Both the position numbers and the translations under genes were made by a program. A DNA stretch of 55,700 nt from contig NZ_JAHXBF010000049.1 of the NCBI RefSeq assembly GCF_020103695.1, forward strand, positions 1-55,700, written 5' to 3'. The stretch's first letter is position 1. Each line of letters starts with the position of its first letter. Source of the DNA: Hyalangium versicolor (GTDB taxonomy: Bacteria > Myxococcota > Myxococcia > Myxococcales > Myxococcaceae). Positions 35,227 to 45,100 of the stretch are shown piece after piece. The notes beneath the pieces are model-generated. The model was not told the DNA's origin. It made no database searches and worked only from the letters and a program-made list of their open reading frames with translations.

Positions 35227-35823
35227 ATGATTCAGTTCCGCGACCGTGAGATAGCGAACGAGCAACTCGTCCTGGATAGTCGAACCGAGCTCCATTACCT
35301 GGGGCCCACGCTGACGCTGAGGAACTGCACCCTCATTGTGAAGGTCCCTGCGAAAGCGTTGGTTGTGAGCCGGACGCGCTTGATCGACTGCTCCATTGAG
35401 GTGGCCCGGGTGCTGAAGAATTTCAGTTGGGACCGCGCCCATTTTTCAGGGTGTCGTTTCAAGGGGCGCTACCTCGGCAACGGCTTCGGGAATTTGGAAG
35501 GGACGGCCGAAGGAAGCATTGTGGATTGTGACTTCACCGACGCCCTCCTGGATGAGACCCGCTTCCTCAATTGCGATGCCCGGACGATGAGTTTCCCTCC
35601 GTGGCCCGGATTGACCATTCTGGACCCAGTGGGCCGAGCCGCCGAGCTGGTCGCTCTGCCCTGGCCCGGTGAGCTCCGCGATTTCTTCCAGTGGTATGGG
35701 GAGGAACGCCCTGCTTCCACAGCCGCTGTGACGTATTTCGTGCCGGACCTTGCCAAGCGCAACGGCACCACGCCGGAAGCCATCAAGGCCGTGCTCGAGC
35801 AACTCGACGGCGTGTACTACTGA
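35227..35823 (+). CDS. Probable immunity protein of the SitA5-like toxin (SitI-type)
   Basis: The product is 198 residues, starting 22 bp after the toxin stop. The beta-rich middle has pentapeptide-like steps (LTLRNCTLIVKVPAKALVV, then DCSIEVARVLKNFSWDRAHF), followed by AAVTYFVPDLAKRNGTTPEA and VLEQLDGVYY at the end. The same family is found next to similar toxins in myxobacteria. Position, size and lack of a signal peptide fit a cytosolic immunity protein that protects against the nuclease-like tail. Specificity for this toxin is inferred from adjacency only. Confidence 0.75.
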   Translation: MIQFRDREIANEQLVLDSRTELHYLGPTLTLRNCTLIVKVPAKALVVSRTRLIDCSIEVARVLKNFSWDRAHFSGCRFKGRYLGNGFGNLEGTAEGSIVDCDFTDALLDETRFLNCDARTMSFPPWPGLTILDPVGRAAELVALPWPGELRDFFQWYGEERPASTAAVTYFVPDLAKRNGTTPEAIKAVLEQLDGVYY

Positions 35824-35929
35824 CGCTGTCTCCCTCCCGAGGCGTCACCAGCCTACTTCACGAGGAGGGGGACTCCCGTCCGACCTGTAACGTATTCCCC
35901 GAGGAGTGGGCACGGCGTAGAGTCATGGC

Positions 35930-37846
35930 ATGTCCGGACGCCGTCGCATGCTGCTTGGGGTGGGAGCGCTCGTCATCGTGGGCGGAGTGCTCGCCTGGTT
36001 CTTTCTTCGCGCCGAGCCCTCCCGGCCGCGGTTGGGGGAAGTCCGACCTGCCGCGGACTCGTCGGACTCCAGTCCCGAAGTGGCCGTGGTGGGGGCTGCA
36101 ATGCCGTACGTGGCCTCTCCCGCGCCCACCGAGCCGGTGCGCCAGTTGCCGCGCGTCACGATCGAGCGAAGCACCGCTGCTTCGGCGGGGGCGTTCTCGG
36201 GGCGCGTCGTCTCCGCGACGACGGGTGAGGGCATTCGTGGCGCCGAGGTGACGGTCGCAGGCCCCGGTGGCGCAAGCTCGCTGGTGACGGAGGCGGAGGG
36301 GCGCTTCGAACTGCGGCCCTCGGCGCCGGGCGTGTACCAGGTGGCCGCCATCCGCGCCGAGGGGTTCCAACCGTTCGGGCCCGAGTGGGGACGCAGCCCC
36401 ATCTCTCTGTCCGCCGTGCCGGGCGTCCAGGTGCGTGAGGTCGTCATCGCGCTGACTCCGGCCCCGGAGCTCGTGGGGCGGGTGCTGAGCGCGGAGGGAG
36501 CGCCTGTCGCGGGCGCCGCGGTGCGAGTGCTTACGTACCGCGCGGGTGAGAGCGTGCTGTTCCCGGTGAAGGATCGCTTCACCACGGATGAGCGCGGCGA
36601 GTTCCACTTCACTGCTCCCGAGGGCGCACGGGTGGAGGCTCGGCACCCGGCGCATGGCGTGGCGCGTGTCCGCATCTATGAAGAGGACATCGCGAACCGC
36701 CGCGTCGAACTGCGCATGTATGCGGCGGCGCAGGAGGGAACTCGCGCCGACGCCCGAGTCGAGGGGCGGGTCCTCACTCCCGATGGAACTCCGGCCTCGG
36801 GAGCGCTGATCTCCGTCATGTCCGCCGCCAGTGTCTATCCCAAGGAGTACGGCTCGCGAGATGGCTACCAGACCGTCGCCGAGGCAGATGGGAGCTTTGC
36901 GGTCGAGGGACTCGAGCCGGGTGTGTATGACGTGTCGGGGATGGCGCCGGGCTTCGCGCCGGCTCGGGCCTTCGATGTGCGCGTGCCGGCGAGTGGCGTC
37001 GAGCTCAGGCTGGCCGGGGGCGTGACGCTGGCGGGGCTCGTGATGGAGGACGGGGGCAATCCCGTGCCGGCCTTCGTCGTGAACGTGCTCTTGCGGTACG
37101 GGCCGCTCGAGCGGCTCTCCTTCGCCCAGGGCCGGTTCATCGACGCCGGGGGCCAGTTCGAATTCCACGGGCTGACGCCGGGGCGCTACGTGGTCCAGGT
37201 GACGGCCGCGGGCTTCATGCCCTCAGAGCGCGAGGTCGAAGTCACGGAGGGCGCTCGCGAGGTGCGCGCGGATGTGATGCTGGCGCGGGGAGTCCGGCTC
37301 GAGGGCCGGGTGCTGGCCGCGGGCTCGCGGCTCCCCATTTCTGGAGCCCGCGTGGCCATGGAGAGCGGGATGGCGGGGGATGCGCTCGCACCGCTGTTCG
37401 ACGCGGTCAGCGGCGCCGACGGAGTCTTTGTGCTGGAAGGAGTCCCCGGCACGGGTGTGTCGCTGATCATCTCGGCTCCGGGGTACAACGGCCGGCTCCT
37501 TTCGGGCGTGCGGCCCTCTGCTCCGTTGGAGGTCGAACTGACGGCCACGGCCCCTGATGCCGGCTCCAAGGTGGAACTCGTCGGCATCGGCGCCGTGCTG
37601 AAGCCTCGAGGCGATGCCCTCGTGATCGGCGAAGTCGTGCCCGGCGGAGGCGCCCATGCCGTAGGGCTCACCCCCGGGGATGAATTGGTCCGCATCGACG
37701 GAACCCCTGTGACGGAGCTCGGCTTCGCGGGTTCAATTCAGCGGATCCGTGGCCCCGAGGGCACCCAGGTGGTGGTCGGGGTGCGCAAGGCCGGCAAGGA
37801 CCCTGTGAAGGACATCTCCGTCCCTCGAAAGAAGATCGGCGTCTGA
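35930..37846 (+). CDS. Membrane-anchored carboxypeptidase-regulatory-like repeat protein with PDZ domain
   Basis: The product is 638 residues. MSGRRRM and one transmembrane helix (~8-27) anchor it, probably with the bulk in the periplasm. Five or more ~85-residue beta-sandwich repeats follow, each with the pattern GRVxxxxGxPxxGAxV ... DGxFxxxGLxPGxYxVxxxAxGF, as in the CarboxypepD_reg (transthyretin-like) family. The last ~85 residues are a PDZ domain: GIGAVLKPRGDALVIGEVV, then GLTPGDELVRIDGTPV. No protease domain is present. It probably binds carbohydrate, peptide or protein partners at the cell surface. An imperfect GC-rich hairpin around 37857-37898 may terminate it. Confidence 0.82.
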   Translation: MSGRRRMLLGVGALVIVGGVLAWFFLRAEPSRPRLGEVRPAADSSDSSPEVAVVGAAMPYVASPAPTEPVRQLPRVTIERSTAASAGAFSGRVVSATTGEGIRGAEVTVAGPGGASSLVTEAEGRFELRPSAPGVYQVAAIRAEGFQPFGPEWGRSPISLSAVPGVQVREVVIALTPAPELVGRVLSAEGAPVAGAAVRVLTYRAGESVLFPVKDRFTTDERGEFHFTAPEGARVEARHPAHGVARVRIYEEDIANRRVELRMYAAAQEGTRADARVEGRVLTPDGTPASGALISVMSAASVYPKEYGSRDGYQTVAEADGSFAVEGLEPGVYDVSGMAPGFAPARAFDVRVPASGVELRLAGGVTLAGLVMEDGGNPVPAFVVNVLLRYGPLERLSFAQGRFIDAGGQFEFHGLTPGRYVVQVTAAGFMPSEREVEVTEGAREVRADVMLARGVRLEGRVLAAGSRLPISGARVAMESGMAGDALAPLFDAVSGADGVFVLEGVPGTGVSLIISAPGYNGRLLSGVRPSAPLEVELTATAPDAGSKVELVGIGAVLKPRGDALVIGEVVPGGGAHAVGLTPGDELVRIDGTPVTELGFAGSIQRIRGPEGTQVVVGVRKAGKDPVKDISVPRKKIGV

Positions 37847-38025
37847 AGCCCAGTGAGGGGGTGAAGGCCGGGCTCCTACCTGGGTAGCCCTCGCCCCCCT
37901 GGCCGGGGACCTTTCAAGGAAATACCTGAAACCCGGGAGCGGTTCGCGTCACTCTCGCGTAGAGTTCCGGGGCTCGTGGCCTCGGTACGCCCGGGCCTTT
38001 CAATCGATATCGACGGAGTGAAGAG

Positions 38026-39366
38026 ATGAAGACAGGTGTGTTGGGCCTCGTTCTGGGCCTGATGTTGGGAGTGGGCGTCGGACGGATGATCTGGACGACC
38101 AGCTCCGGAACGACGGAGCCGGCGAAGGCGGGCGCCCAGGTGGCGGCGGCTCCCGCGGCGGCTCCGGCCCCCGAGGCTCCGCCTCCGCCGCAGCAGCGGC
38201 CCATCCTCTCGCCCACCGTCTTCAAGGTTCCGCTGGAGGACTCGCCGACGGTGGGCAAGGCGGACGCGCTGGTGACGATGGTGGAGTTCACCGACTTCCA
38301 GTGCCCGTTCTGCGGCCGGGCCAACGCCACCATCAAGCAGGTGCAGGAGGACTACGGCGACAGGCTGCGCCTGATCGTCAAGCAGCACCCGCTGCCCATC
38401 CACCCGCGCGCTCGTCCCGCGGCGCTGGCGGCCGTGGCGGCCCAGCAGCAGGGCAAGTTCTTCGAGTACCACGACAAGCTGTTCGCCAATCAGAAGTCGC
38501 TGGATGACGCCAGCCTCGAGACCTTCGCCAAGGAGGTGGGGCTGGATGTGAAGCGCTGGAAGAAGGACATGGCTGATCCGAAGATCGCGGCCATCGTGGA
38601 CCGGGACGAGGCGCTGGCCAAGTCGCTGGGCGCCGGTGGCACGCCGGCCTTCTTCGTGAACGGCCGGTTCTTCTCGGGCGCGCAGCCCATCGAGGTGTTC
38701 CGGGCGGCCATCGAGGAGGAGCTGGGCAAGGCGCAGATGATGGTGAATGAGGGGATGAAGCCGTCGGAGGTGTACGCCTCGGTGCTGTCGCACGGCGTGA
38801 CGGCGCCTCCGGCTCCGCCCGAGCCGCCGGTGCAGAAGGTGGACCTGGGCAGCGCGCCGGTGAAGGGCGCGGCGGATGCGCCGGTGACGCTGGTGGCGTT
38901 CTCGGACTTCGAGTGCCCGTTCTGCTCGCGCGCGGCCAACACGGTGAAGCAGCTGGAGGACGAGTACCAGGGCAAGCTGAAGGTGGCGTTCAAGCACCAG
39001 CCGCTGCCGCGTCACCCGAACGCGAAGCTGGCGGCCGCGGCGTCCATGGCGGCCAACGAGCAGGGCAAGTTCTGGGAGATGCACGACAAGCTGTTCGCGA
39101 ACCAGACGTCGCTGGACCGGGCGTCGCTGGAGAAGTACGCGCAGGAGCTGGGCCTGGACGTGGCGAAGTTCAAGGCGTCGCTCGACGCGAACAAGTTCGA
39201 GGACTACATCTCCAAGGACGCGGAGCAGGGCACGAAGGTGGGTGCCAGCGGCACGCCGACGTTCTTCATCAACGGCCGGCAGATCGTGGGCGCCAAGCCC
39301 ATCGAGGTGTTCCGCCGGGTGATCGACGAGGAGCTGAAGAAGTCGAGCGTGGCTGCCGCGCAGTAG
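38026..39366 (+). CDS. Double DsbA-like thioredoxin-fold protein
   Basis: The product is 446 residues. A hydrophobic N-terminal segment (~4-22) acts as signal anchor, followed by an Ala/Pro linker. There are two complete DsbA-like domains. Domain 1 (~70-245) has C93-P-F-C96 in TDFQCPFCGRANATIKQ and the cis-Pro loop GTPAFFVNGR. Domain 2 (~275-440) has C297-P-F-C300 in SDFECPFCSRAANTVKQ and GTPTFFINGR. The two are about 50% identical by eye, so the gene arose by internal duplication. Each domain is of the DSBA_oxidoreductase/Thioredoxin_4 type used in disulfide formation or isomerisation of exported proteins. Confidence 0.92.
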   Translation: MKTGVLGLVLGLMLGVGVGRMIWTTSSGTTEPAKAGAQVAAAPAAAPAPEAPPPPQQRPILSPTVFKVPLEDSPTVGKADALVTMVEFTDFQCPFCGRANATIKQVQEDYGDRLRLIVKQHPLPIHPRARPAALAAVAAQQQGKFFEYHDKLFANQKSLDDASLETFAKEVGLDVKRWKKDMADPKIAAIVDRDEALAKSLGAGGTPAFFVNGRFFSGAQPIEVFRAAIEEELGKAQMMVNEGMKPSEVYASVLSHGVTAPPAPPEPPVQKVDLGSAPVKGAADAPVTLVAFSDFECPFCSRAANTVKQLEDEYQGKLKVAFKHQPLPRHPNAKLAAAASMAANEQGKFWEMHDKLFANQTSLDRASLEKYAQELGLDVAKFKASLDANKFEDYISKDAEQGTKVGASGTPTFFINGRQIVGAKPIEVFRRVIDEELKKSSVAAAQ

Positions 39367-39434
39367 CCGGAGTGAGACGGGAACCTGGGGGCCGAGCCGA
39401 TCGGCCCTCGGGTTTGTAGTAGGCTTCGAGGGGC

Positions 39435-39926
39435 ATGGCTCGCCGCAAGAAGCAGCAGGATGAGACGCCCGCTCGAGTGACGAATCTGATAGCCCTGGAC
39501 GCCGCGTTGATCATGCGGCGTCTGGAGGCGCGGCGGGACGAGATGTTCACGTTGTTCTCGCGGTTGCGCAGCCGCGAGCCCATGCTGACGACGATCGCCA
39601 CGCGATTCACGAGCGCGACGTTCCATGACCTGGTGCACCTGCCGGAGAAGGAGCAGGCGGTGGTGCACGGGTTCTACGAGCGGCTGGACGAGATGCGCTG
39701 GTACTTCACGTACACCGAGGACATGCCGAGCACGGTGCAGCAGACGTTCACTGCGCTGCACCGGAGGCTGGAGGAGGCGTACCGGCACCTGCTGGTGACG
39801 TTGGGGCCGCCGGTGACGCCGGACGCGGCGGTGGTGGTGGAGGCCGAGCCGGTGCGTCCGGCGCAGCCGTCCTCCGAGGTGGCTTTGGCTCGTCCGTCCC
39901 GCAAGCGCACGTCGCCCGCGGCGTAA
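39435..39926 (+). CDS. Conserved hypothetical protein, 163 residues
   Basis: I do not recognise the family. A basic start (MARRKKQQDE) is followed by a mostly helical body (~20-135) with an Arg-rich helix IMRRLEARRDEMFTLFSRLR, the motif HDLVHLPEKEQAVVHGFYER, and a second long helix MPSTVQQTFTALHRRLEEAY. The tail is Ala/Pro/Val-rich and ends basic. There is no signal or membrane segment. It lies 68 bp after the DsbA gene, so it may share that transcript. Confidence 0.7.
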   Translation: MARRKKQQDETPARVTNLIALDAALIMRRLEARRDEMFTLFSRLRSREPMLTTIATRFTSATFHDLVHLPEKEQAVVHGFYERLDEMRWYFTYTEDMPSTVQQTFTALHRRLEEAYRHLLVTLGPPVTPDAAVVVEAEPVRPAQPSSEVALARPSRKRTSPAA

Positions 39927-39931
39927 AACTC

Positions 39932-39948
39932 TCCGCGCCTTACGGAGC
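39932..39948. terminator. Short bidirectional terminator between convergent genes
   Basis: CTCCG pairs with CGGAG around a 7-nt loop. On the plus strand CTTTCTTCTCT follows; on the minus strand AGTTTTAC follows. The stem is short, but both sides have pyrimidine/T tracts. It overlaps the last codons of the minus-strand epimerase gene. Confidence 0.4.
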
Positions 39949-41142
39949 TTTCTTCTCTGGTGTCGCTGGCTTGCCCGGTGCCGCGGGCTGGCTCTCCGCG
40001 CCCTGTTGCTCCTTTGCCCAGAGCGAGAGCAATTCCTTCTCCCGCTCCGGACTCAGCCCGGCGCGCATCTTGTTGCGGCGCTCCTCGGGCAGCCCCTGGA
40101 AGTACGCCAGCGTGTCCTTCACCGTGACGGAGCCCGGCCGGAACTTGAGCCCGGCCTTCACCGCCTTGTCGATGGAGCGCAGGTGGAAGCCCTTCGTCTT
40201 CCCGATGGGCGGCGCCCAGATGGGGATGTCTCCCTCACCGTCCTCCTTGTTCTTCACCAGGAACTCCGAGGGCACCCACGTCAGCTTCGTGTCCTTGCCC
40301 GTGGCCTCCTTGCACGCCGCGAGCACCCCGCCCATCGTCCACGGCTTCTCCGGGCCCGTGGCGTTGTAGATGCCCGTGAGCTTGTTCTCCATCACCACCA
40401 CGAGCCACTCGGCCAGGTCCCTCACGTCGATGATCTGGATCGGATCCTCCGGGCTCCCAGGCGCCAGCATCTCGCCGCCTCGATCGAAGCGCACCGGCCA
40501 CCAGGTGAAGCGATCCGACCCGTCCTCCGGACCGACGATGTACCCGGGGCGCACGTTGGCCACGCGGCCTGGCAGGGCCTTCTCCGCGGCCTCCTCGCAC
40601 AGCCGCTTCAGCCCGCCGAAGTTCTCGAAGTTCTTCCCCATGGTCTCCACCGTGGGGTCCGCCAGCACCGCCGTGGGGCCGCTCTCGTCCTCGTTGGGCA
40701 CGTCGTTGTTCGCGTAGGCCGAGATGCTCGAGATGTACACGTAGTGCTGGACGTTGGGGGCCAGCAGCGCCGCGGATGCTTCCACGATGCGCGGGTAGTA
40801 GCCCGACGTATCCAGCACGGCGTCCCACTTGCGGCCCTGGAGCGCCTTGAGGCCCTCGCCCTTGTTGGGGTCCCGGTCTCCGTGCAGTTTCTCCACGCCC
40901 GGGAACAACTGCGGACGTGTCTTGCCACGGTTGAAGAGCGTCAAGGTGTGGCCTCGCGCCTGCGCCGCATTGACAAAGGCCGGGCCGAGGAAGCCGGTGC
41001 CTCCCAGCACGAGGATCTTCAGCTTCTTCTTCGCCGACGCCTGCGGCTTCTTGTCCGGGCCGCCCAGGGCCTCGGAGCTCACCGCCAGCATCGAGGCCGC
41101 GGTCATCGAGTACTGCAGGAACTGCCTGCGGGAAGTGCTCAT
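39940..41142 (-). CDS. Tat-exported NAD-dependent epimerase/dehydratase-like protein
   Basis: The product is 400 residues. The twin-arginine signal is MSTSRRQFLQYSMTAASML, so export is folded, as expected for a cofactor-binding enzyme. The Rossmann motif LVLGGTGFLGPAFVNAA and GRKWDAVLDTSGYYP, YVYISSISAYA, RVANVRPGYIVGPEDGSDRF and DPIQIIDVRDLA fit the extended SDR/epimerase family. The catalytic Tyr/Lys pair is not clear: after SSISAYA the expected YxxxK region reads NFGGLKRLCEEAA (G-G-L-K), so Tyr is absent though a Lys is present. The C-terminal ~30 residues are a charged, Pro/Ala-rich tail. The substrate is unknown. Confidence 0.85.
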   Translation of the reverse strand: MSTSRRQFLQYSMTAASMLAVSSEALGGPDKKPQASAKKKLKILVLGGTGFLGPAFVNAAQARGHTLTLFNRGKTRPQLFPGVEKLHGDRDPNKGEGLKALQGRKWDAVLDTSGYYPRIVEASAALLAPNVQHYVYISSISAYANNDVPNEDESGPTAVLADPTVETMGKNFENFGGLKRLCEEAAEKALPGRVANVRPGYIVGPEDGSDRFTWWPVRFDRGGEMLAPGSPEDPIQIIDVRDLAEWLVVVMENKLTGIYNATGPEKPWTMGGVLAACKEATGKDTKLTWVPSEFLVKNKEDGEGDIPIWAPPIGKTKGFHLRSIDKAVKAGLKFRPGSVTVKDTLAYFQGLPEERRNKMRAGLSPEREKELLSLWAKEQQGAESQPAAPGKPATPEKKAP

Positions 41143-41180
41143 GGGGCGCTCACGGTAGGTGGGTCCTGGTGGACCCGAGT

Positions 41181-42140
41181 TCATGCGCGGACGGCCGCGC
41201 GGGCGCGGAACACGCCGACCCCGTAGACCATTCCAAGCACCACGAGGCAGAGCACGCCCAGCGTCACGTAGCGGGAGATCAACGTGTTGACGCTCCAGCC
41301 GTACCAGTCCGTGAGCCGGGACGGGTCGCTGAGGCCGGCGCTCTCGCTGATGCCGAAGGGGATGGCGCCCAGGTCGCTCCGCGAATTCCACCAGACCTTG
41401 AACGCATCCGTGAAGGCCGCCGCGCCGATGACGAGGAAGCCCCACCTCAGCCAGCCCTTGCGCAGTTGGCTCTCCGGGCTCGCGTAGAGGGTGGTCATCA
41501 GGAGCGTGCCCAGCACCATGCAGCCGCCGTCGCCCCCGAAGGTGACGAACGACTGGGCCTTGGCGCGCCCGATGAGCACGGTGCCCACGAACTGGAGTGC
41601 CAGCAGCACGGGGCCCGAGATGAGGAGGAGCCGCTCGCGCCGCTTCCACCCGCGCCACGTGAGGTACCCGAGCCCCCCGGCGAGCAACAGCGAGAAGAAC
41701 GGGGAGCGCATCTCCGCCACGGGCGTGGCCCAGGGGCCCGGGAAGGACAGAAAGCCACAGAGCCAGGCGGTGACGGCGTGCCCCGACTCGTGGATCCACA
41801 TGGAGAGGAAGGTGCGCAGCAGCCTGTGGCCCATGCCCGTGGAGTGGAGCATCCACATGAGCAGCAGCGCCGCGGGCACGGCGAACAGGCGGATCTTCAG
41901 CTCCATCCGCGCGTCCTCCGCGTTGCCATCCCACCGCAGCGTCTCGGCAGGCAGGTGGGGAGGGCGCTCGGGATTGGGAGCGGCGAAGTCGACGGGAGGC
42001 TCCGCCGCGAGCGTTGCCTGCGCCGCCCGCGCGGCCCGAGCCTCCGCCCTGCTGTAGTAGACGCCGCACTGGGGGCACTCCGGCGCCGGTGCGCGCGGAG
42101 CCCCGCAGCGGGGACAGCTCGAGGAGAAGGTGCGCTCCAT
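41181..42140 (-). CDS. Membrane protein with zinc ribbon and HESGH (M50-like) motif
   Basis: The product is 319 residues from the ATG at 42140. The N-terminus is a zinc ribbon (CPRCGAPRAPAPECPQCGVY). A ~50-residue linker leads to six or so membrane helices. The first helix is followed by H117-E-S-G-H121 in MWIHESGHAVTAWLCGF, a classic HExxH inside a membrane segment as in M50 site-2 proteases or related membrane zinc proteins. The second M50 motif (NxxPxxxxDG) is not obvious; GAAAFTDAFKVWWN may supply an Asp. Function: putative intramembrane metalloprotease or zinc-binding membrane protein. It sits 38 bp upstream of the epimerase-like gene and could be co-transcribed. Confidence 0.72.
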   Translation of the reverse strand: MERTFSSSCPRCGAPRAPAPECPQCGVYYSRAEARAARAAQATLAAEPPVDFAAPNPERPPHLPAETLRWDGNAEDARMELKIRLFAVPAALLLMWMLHSTGMGHRLLRTFLSMWIHESGHAVTAWLCGFLSFPGPWATPVAEMRSPFFSLLLAGGLGYLTWRGWKRRERLLLISGPVLLALQFVGTVLIGRAKAQSFVTFGGDGGCMVLGTLLMTTLYASPESQLRKGWLRWGFLVIGAAAFTDAFKVWWNSRSDLGAIPFGISESAGLSDPSRLTDWYGWSVNTLISRYVTLGVLCLVVLGMVYGVGVFRARAAVRA

Positions 42141-42179
42141 CCTCGACAGTCTACACCGTCCCCGCTCGAACCCCGTCGC

Positions 42180-45100
42180 CTACGGGGGGCCCTCCGTCAC
42201 GGGCAGGGACACGAAGGCGCCGCCGCTGGCGCTGCCCGTGAACGGTGCCGCGCCATCCAGTGTGCTCAGCGTGGCGTGCTTGTGCACCGCCCCGCCGTAC
42301 TGCAGCCGCTGCGGAGTGGGCGCGGGCAGGTTCAGGGTGGTGCCGAACGCGCGATAGCGCGACCACATGTCACTGGAGGGTGTGTAGAGCCCGAGCGCGC
42401 AGCTCGCCTTCCCGCTCACCGAGTCCGCCTGGTAGAGCCGCGAGGTGTTGGGCCCCGCGCTGGCGCACGGGATGGCGGCGTTCGTCACCTCGAACGAGTT
42501 CCAGAGCACGCACCCGTCCACGACCGTGGGAGCCGTGCTCGTCAGCTCGCTGGCGGTGGCGTAGGTGAGGTACCAGCCCGGGTCGGTGGGAGAAGCGGTC
42601 GGCTCGGGCTGGGCCACCGTTCCGTCGGAGAGGAAGTTCCCCACTTCCACCAGGCTGAAGTCCGTGAGCATCGACGCATCGAACGCGTTCGCCTCGGCGT
42701 CGGTGTTGAACGAGCGCGAGGGGGTGCCGCCATAGCTCCACAGGCCATAGAAGCGCTCGGGAGCCGGGCTCCCCGGTGCCGTGTAGTTGAACTGCTGCCA
42801 GGTGTTCATCACCGTGCGGCAGCTCCACGTCGTCGAGTTGCCGTCACACGTGTACTCGATGGCGCCCGTGTGGCTCATCGCGCAGCCATTCTGGGGGGAG
42901 GCGTTCCACGTGAGCCGCACGTTCGCGCTGGCGCACGACGGGCCTGGCCAGCTCTGGTAGGTGCTGGCATTGCTCAGGGCGAAGTTCGAGTACGCGGTGG
43001 ACGAGGCCGCGACCAGGTTCCCTCCGCGACGGACCTCCAGGGTGGCTTGCGAGGAACACCCCTGCTCCGCGCAGGCGCGCAGGTTGCCCAGCCGGCAGGT
43101 GCTGCCCTTGTCCGTCAGGTTCTGGGTATCTCCCGTGCCGATGAAGGTGCGCAGGAAGCCCGTGTCCGGCTGCAGCACGTTGGCGGCGGTGGTGCTGAAC
43201 GGCCCACGCAGCGCCTCGGGGTGGGCCGTCCGGCCCGCCAGGTTCTCCACGCGGAACGAGCGGGCCGCGTGCCAGTTGCTCACCTGCTGGGTGACGAAGT
43301 CCCACTCGCCGGGCTGCCAGAAGCGCACGGTCCAGAGCTGTCCGCCAAAGTCTCCCACCGTGGCGGTGTCGAAGAGCTGATCCGTGTCCGCCCCCGAGGT
43401 GTATGAGCTGCCCACGTCCGCCAGCGCCACGCCCGCGGAGAACGAGTAGCGCAGGTTCTGCGAGCGGCTCTTGCCGTCCTGGTGGAAGAAGCTCCACACC
43501 GTGTGGCCACTCGCGACGTCCACCATCGCCAGGCCCCGGCCGCGCGCCTGGTACTGATCATACCCGCCGTTGAGCGCCACCACCCATCGCTCGCGTGCGG
43601 GGGTGTTGTTGATCATCCACGGAGTGCTGGGGCTTCCTCCATAGGAGTCGTACATCGCCCGCAGGGAGTCGTCGGCATCCGGGGTGAGGGCCACCGGGCC
43701 GATGGGTGGAGGCTGGGGTGCGAAGTTGCTGAAGCTCTCGCCCACCTGGAGCGCCAGCGGATCGCACGGCTGTGGCCACATCCACAGGAAGTCTCCCGAG
43801 GCGCTGGGCGCCAGGTTGGCTGTATCTCCCGGTACCGTGCCCAGCAGGCGCGTCAGGTCCAGGGCGAAGCGGTGCACGCCGCCCCGGCCGGTGCCCACCA
43901 CCGCCACCGTGCGGTACTCCTGCCACTGCTTCACGCCGTCCAGCGGCTGGCCGCCCGCGCCGTCGAGCCACACGTCGCGCACCATGGGCGTGCCGTCCAC
44001 GAAGTAGGCGTGCTTGTCCAGGTTGGGGCGCAGCTTGGGCAGCAGGTCCGGCGGGATGAAGGCCCACACCTCCTGGCCCGAGCCGGCGTCATGATAGGGC
44101 CGCCCGGAGGCATCCGTGCCCACGCTGCGGCCGTTGTGGAAGGCGTGGAGCATGCCACCGTTGGAGCCCACCAGGACGAGCTTGTCCCGGTCCCCGGCCT
44201 CGCGGACGTACTTGTCATAGGCATCCGCGGGCCCCGGCAGGTTCGGCACCGAGTAGTCGCTCTGCAACTGCGTGGCTCCGCTGAAGAGCCCCGGCAGGCA
44301 CTGCGGCGAGCCAGCGCACGAGGTCTTGGGCTCCGGAGGTTCCACGCTGATGGGCGTGGAGTGGAGGATGTCCTGGAGCAGGAAGGGCCGGTCATACCCT
44401 CGCTGGGTGGGATCCACGTTGAGGGCGTCCGCGCCGCGGTACCAGCGGATGACGAGCTTCGCGCAATCGTCCGGGCTCAACGAGACGAGGCCCAGCCGCG
44501 CCGCCAGGTCCGCGCAGCCGTTGGGGTTCTGGCTGATGCCCAGGTACTCGCGGAGGAGGGAGGCATTGGCCTCCGTGAACTCCACGGGCGTGTCCCGGCG
44601 GTCCATCCTCCCATCCCCGTTCGTGTCGACGAGGGTGAAGATGCGTCGAGACATCCACCGGGTCGTCGGGGCCGAAGAAGGCTTGAGCACGCTGCTCGCC
44701 TCCCAGAAGGGCACAGCGGGCGTGGTGGGCGAGTAGGCCTTCACGAACTGCCCATCGGCGTCCTCGGTGACCGGATCCCCCAAGGCATCCAGGAGCACGG
44801 TGTCATCGCAGTCCCCATCCCCGTTGTAGTCGCCCACGTAGGGCGCGAGCGGATCGCACCCGGCGAGCCGCTCCTGCACGAGCTGGAAGCGGTAGAGGAA
44901 GCCCTGCCACGGCGCCGTGCCGTTCGTGGCCGCCTTCAGGCGAGGAATGAGCACCGAGGCGGGATTCCCATTGCGGGGCTGGTTCTCCACCGAGGCCGCG
45001 GCCATGGATCTGGCACGCGGTCGCGGGGCGGACGACGTGCTGAGGATCTGCTGCAGCGCCTGCTGGAGGCTCTCCGTGTCATAGGCGGTGAAGTAGAGGC

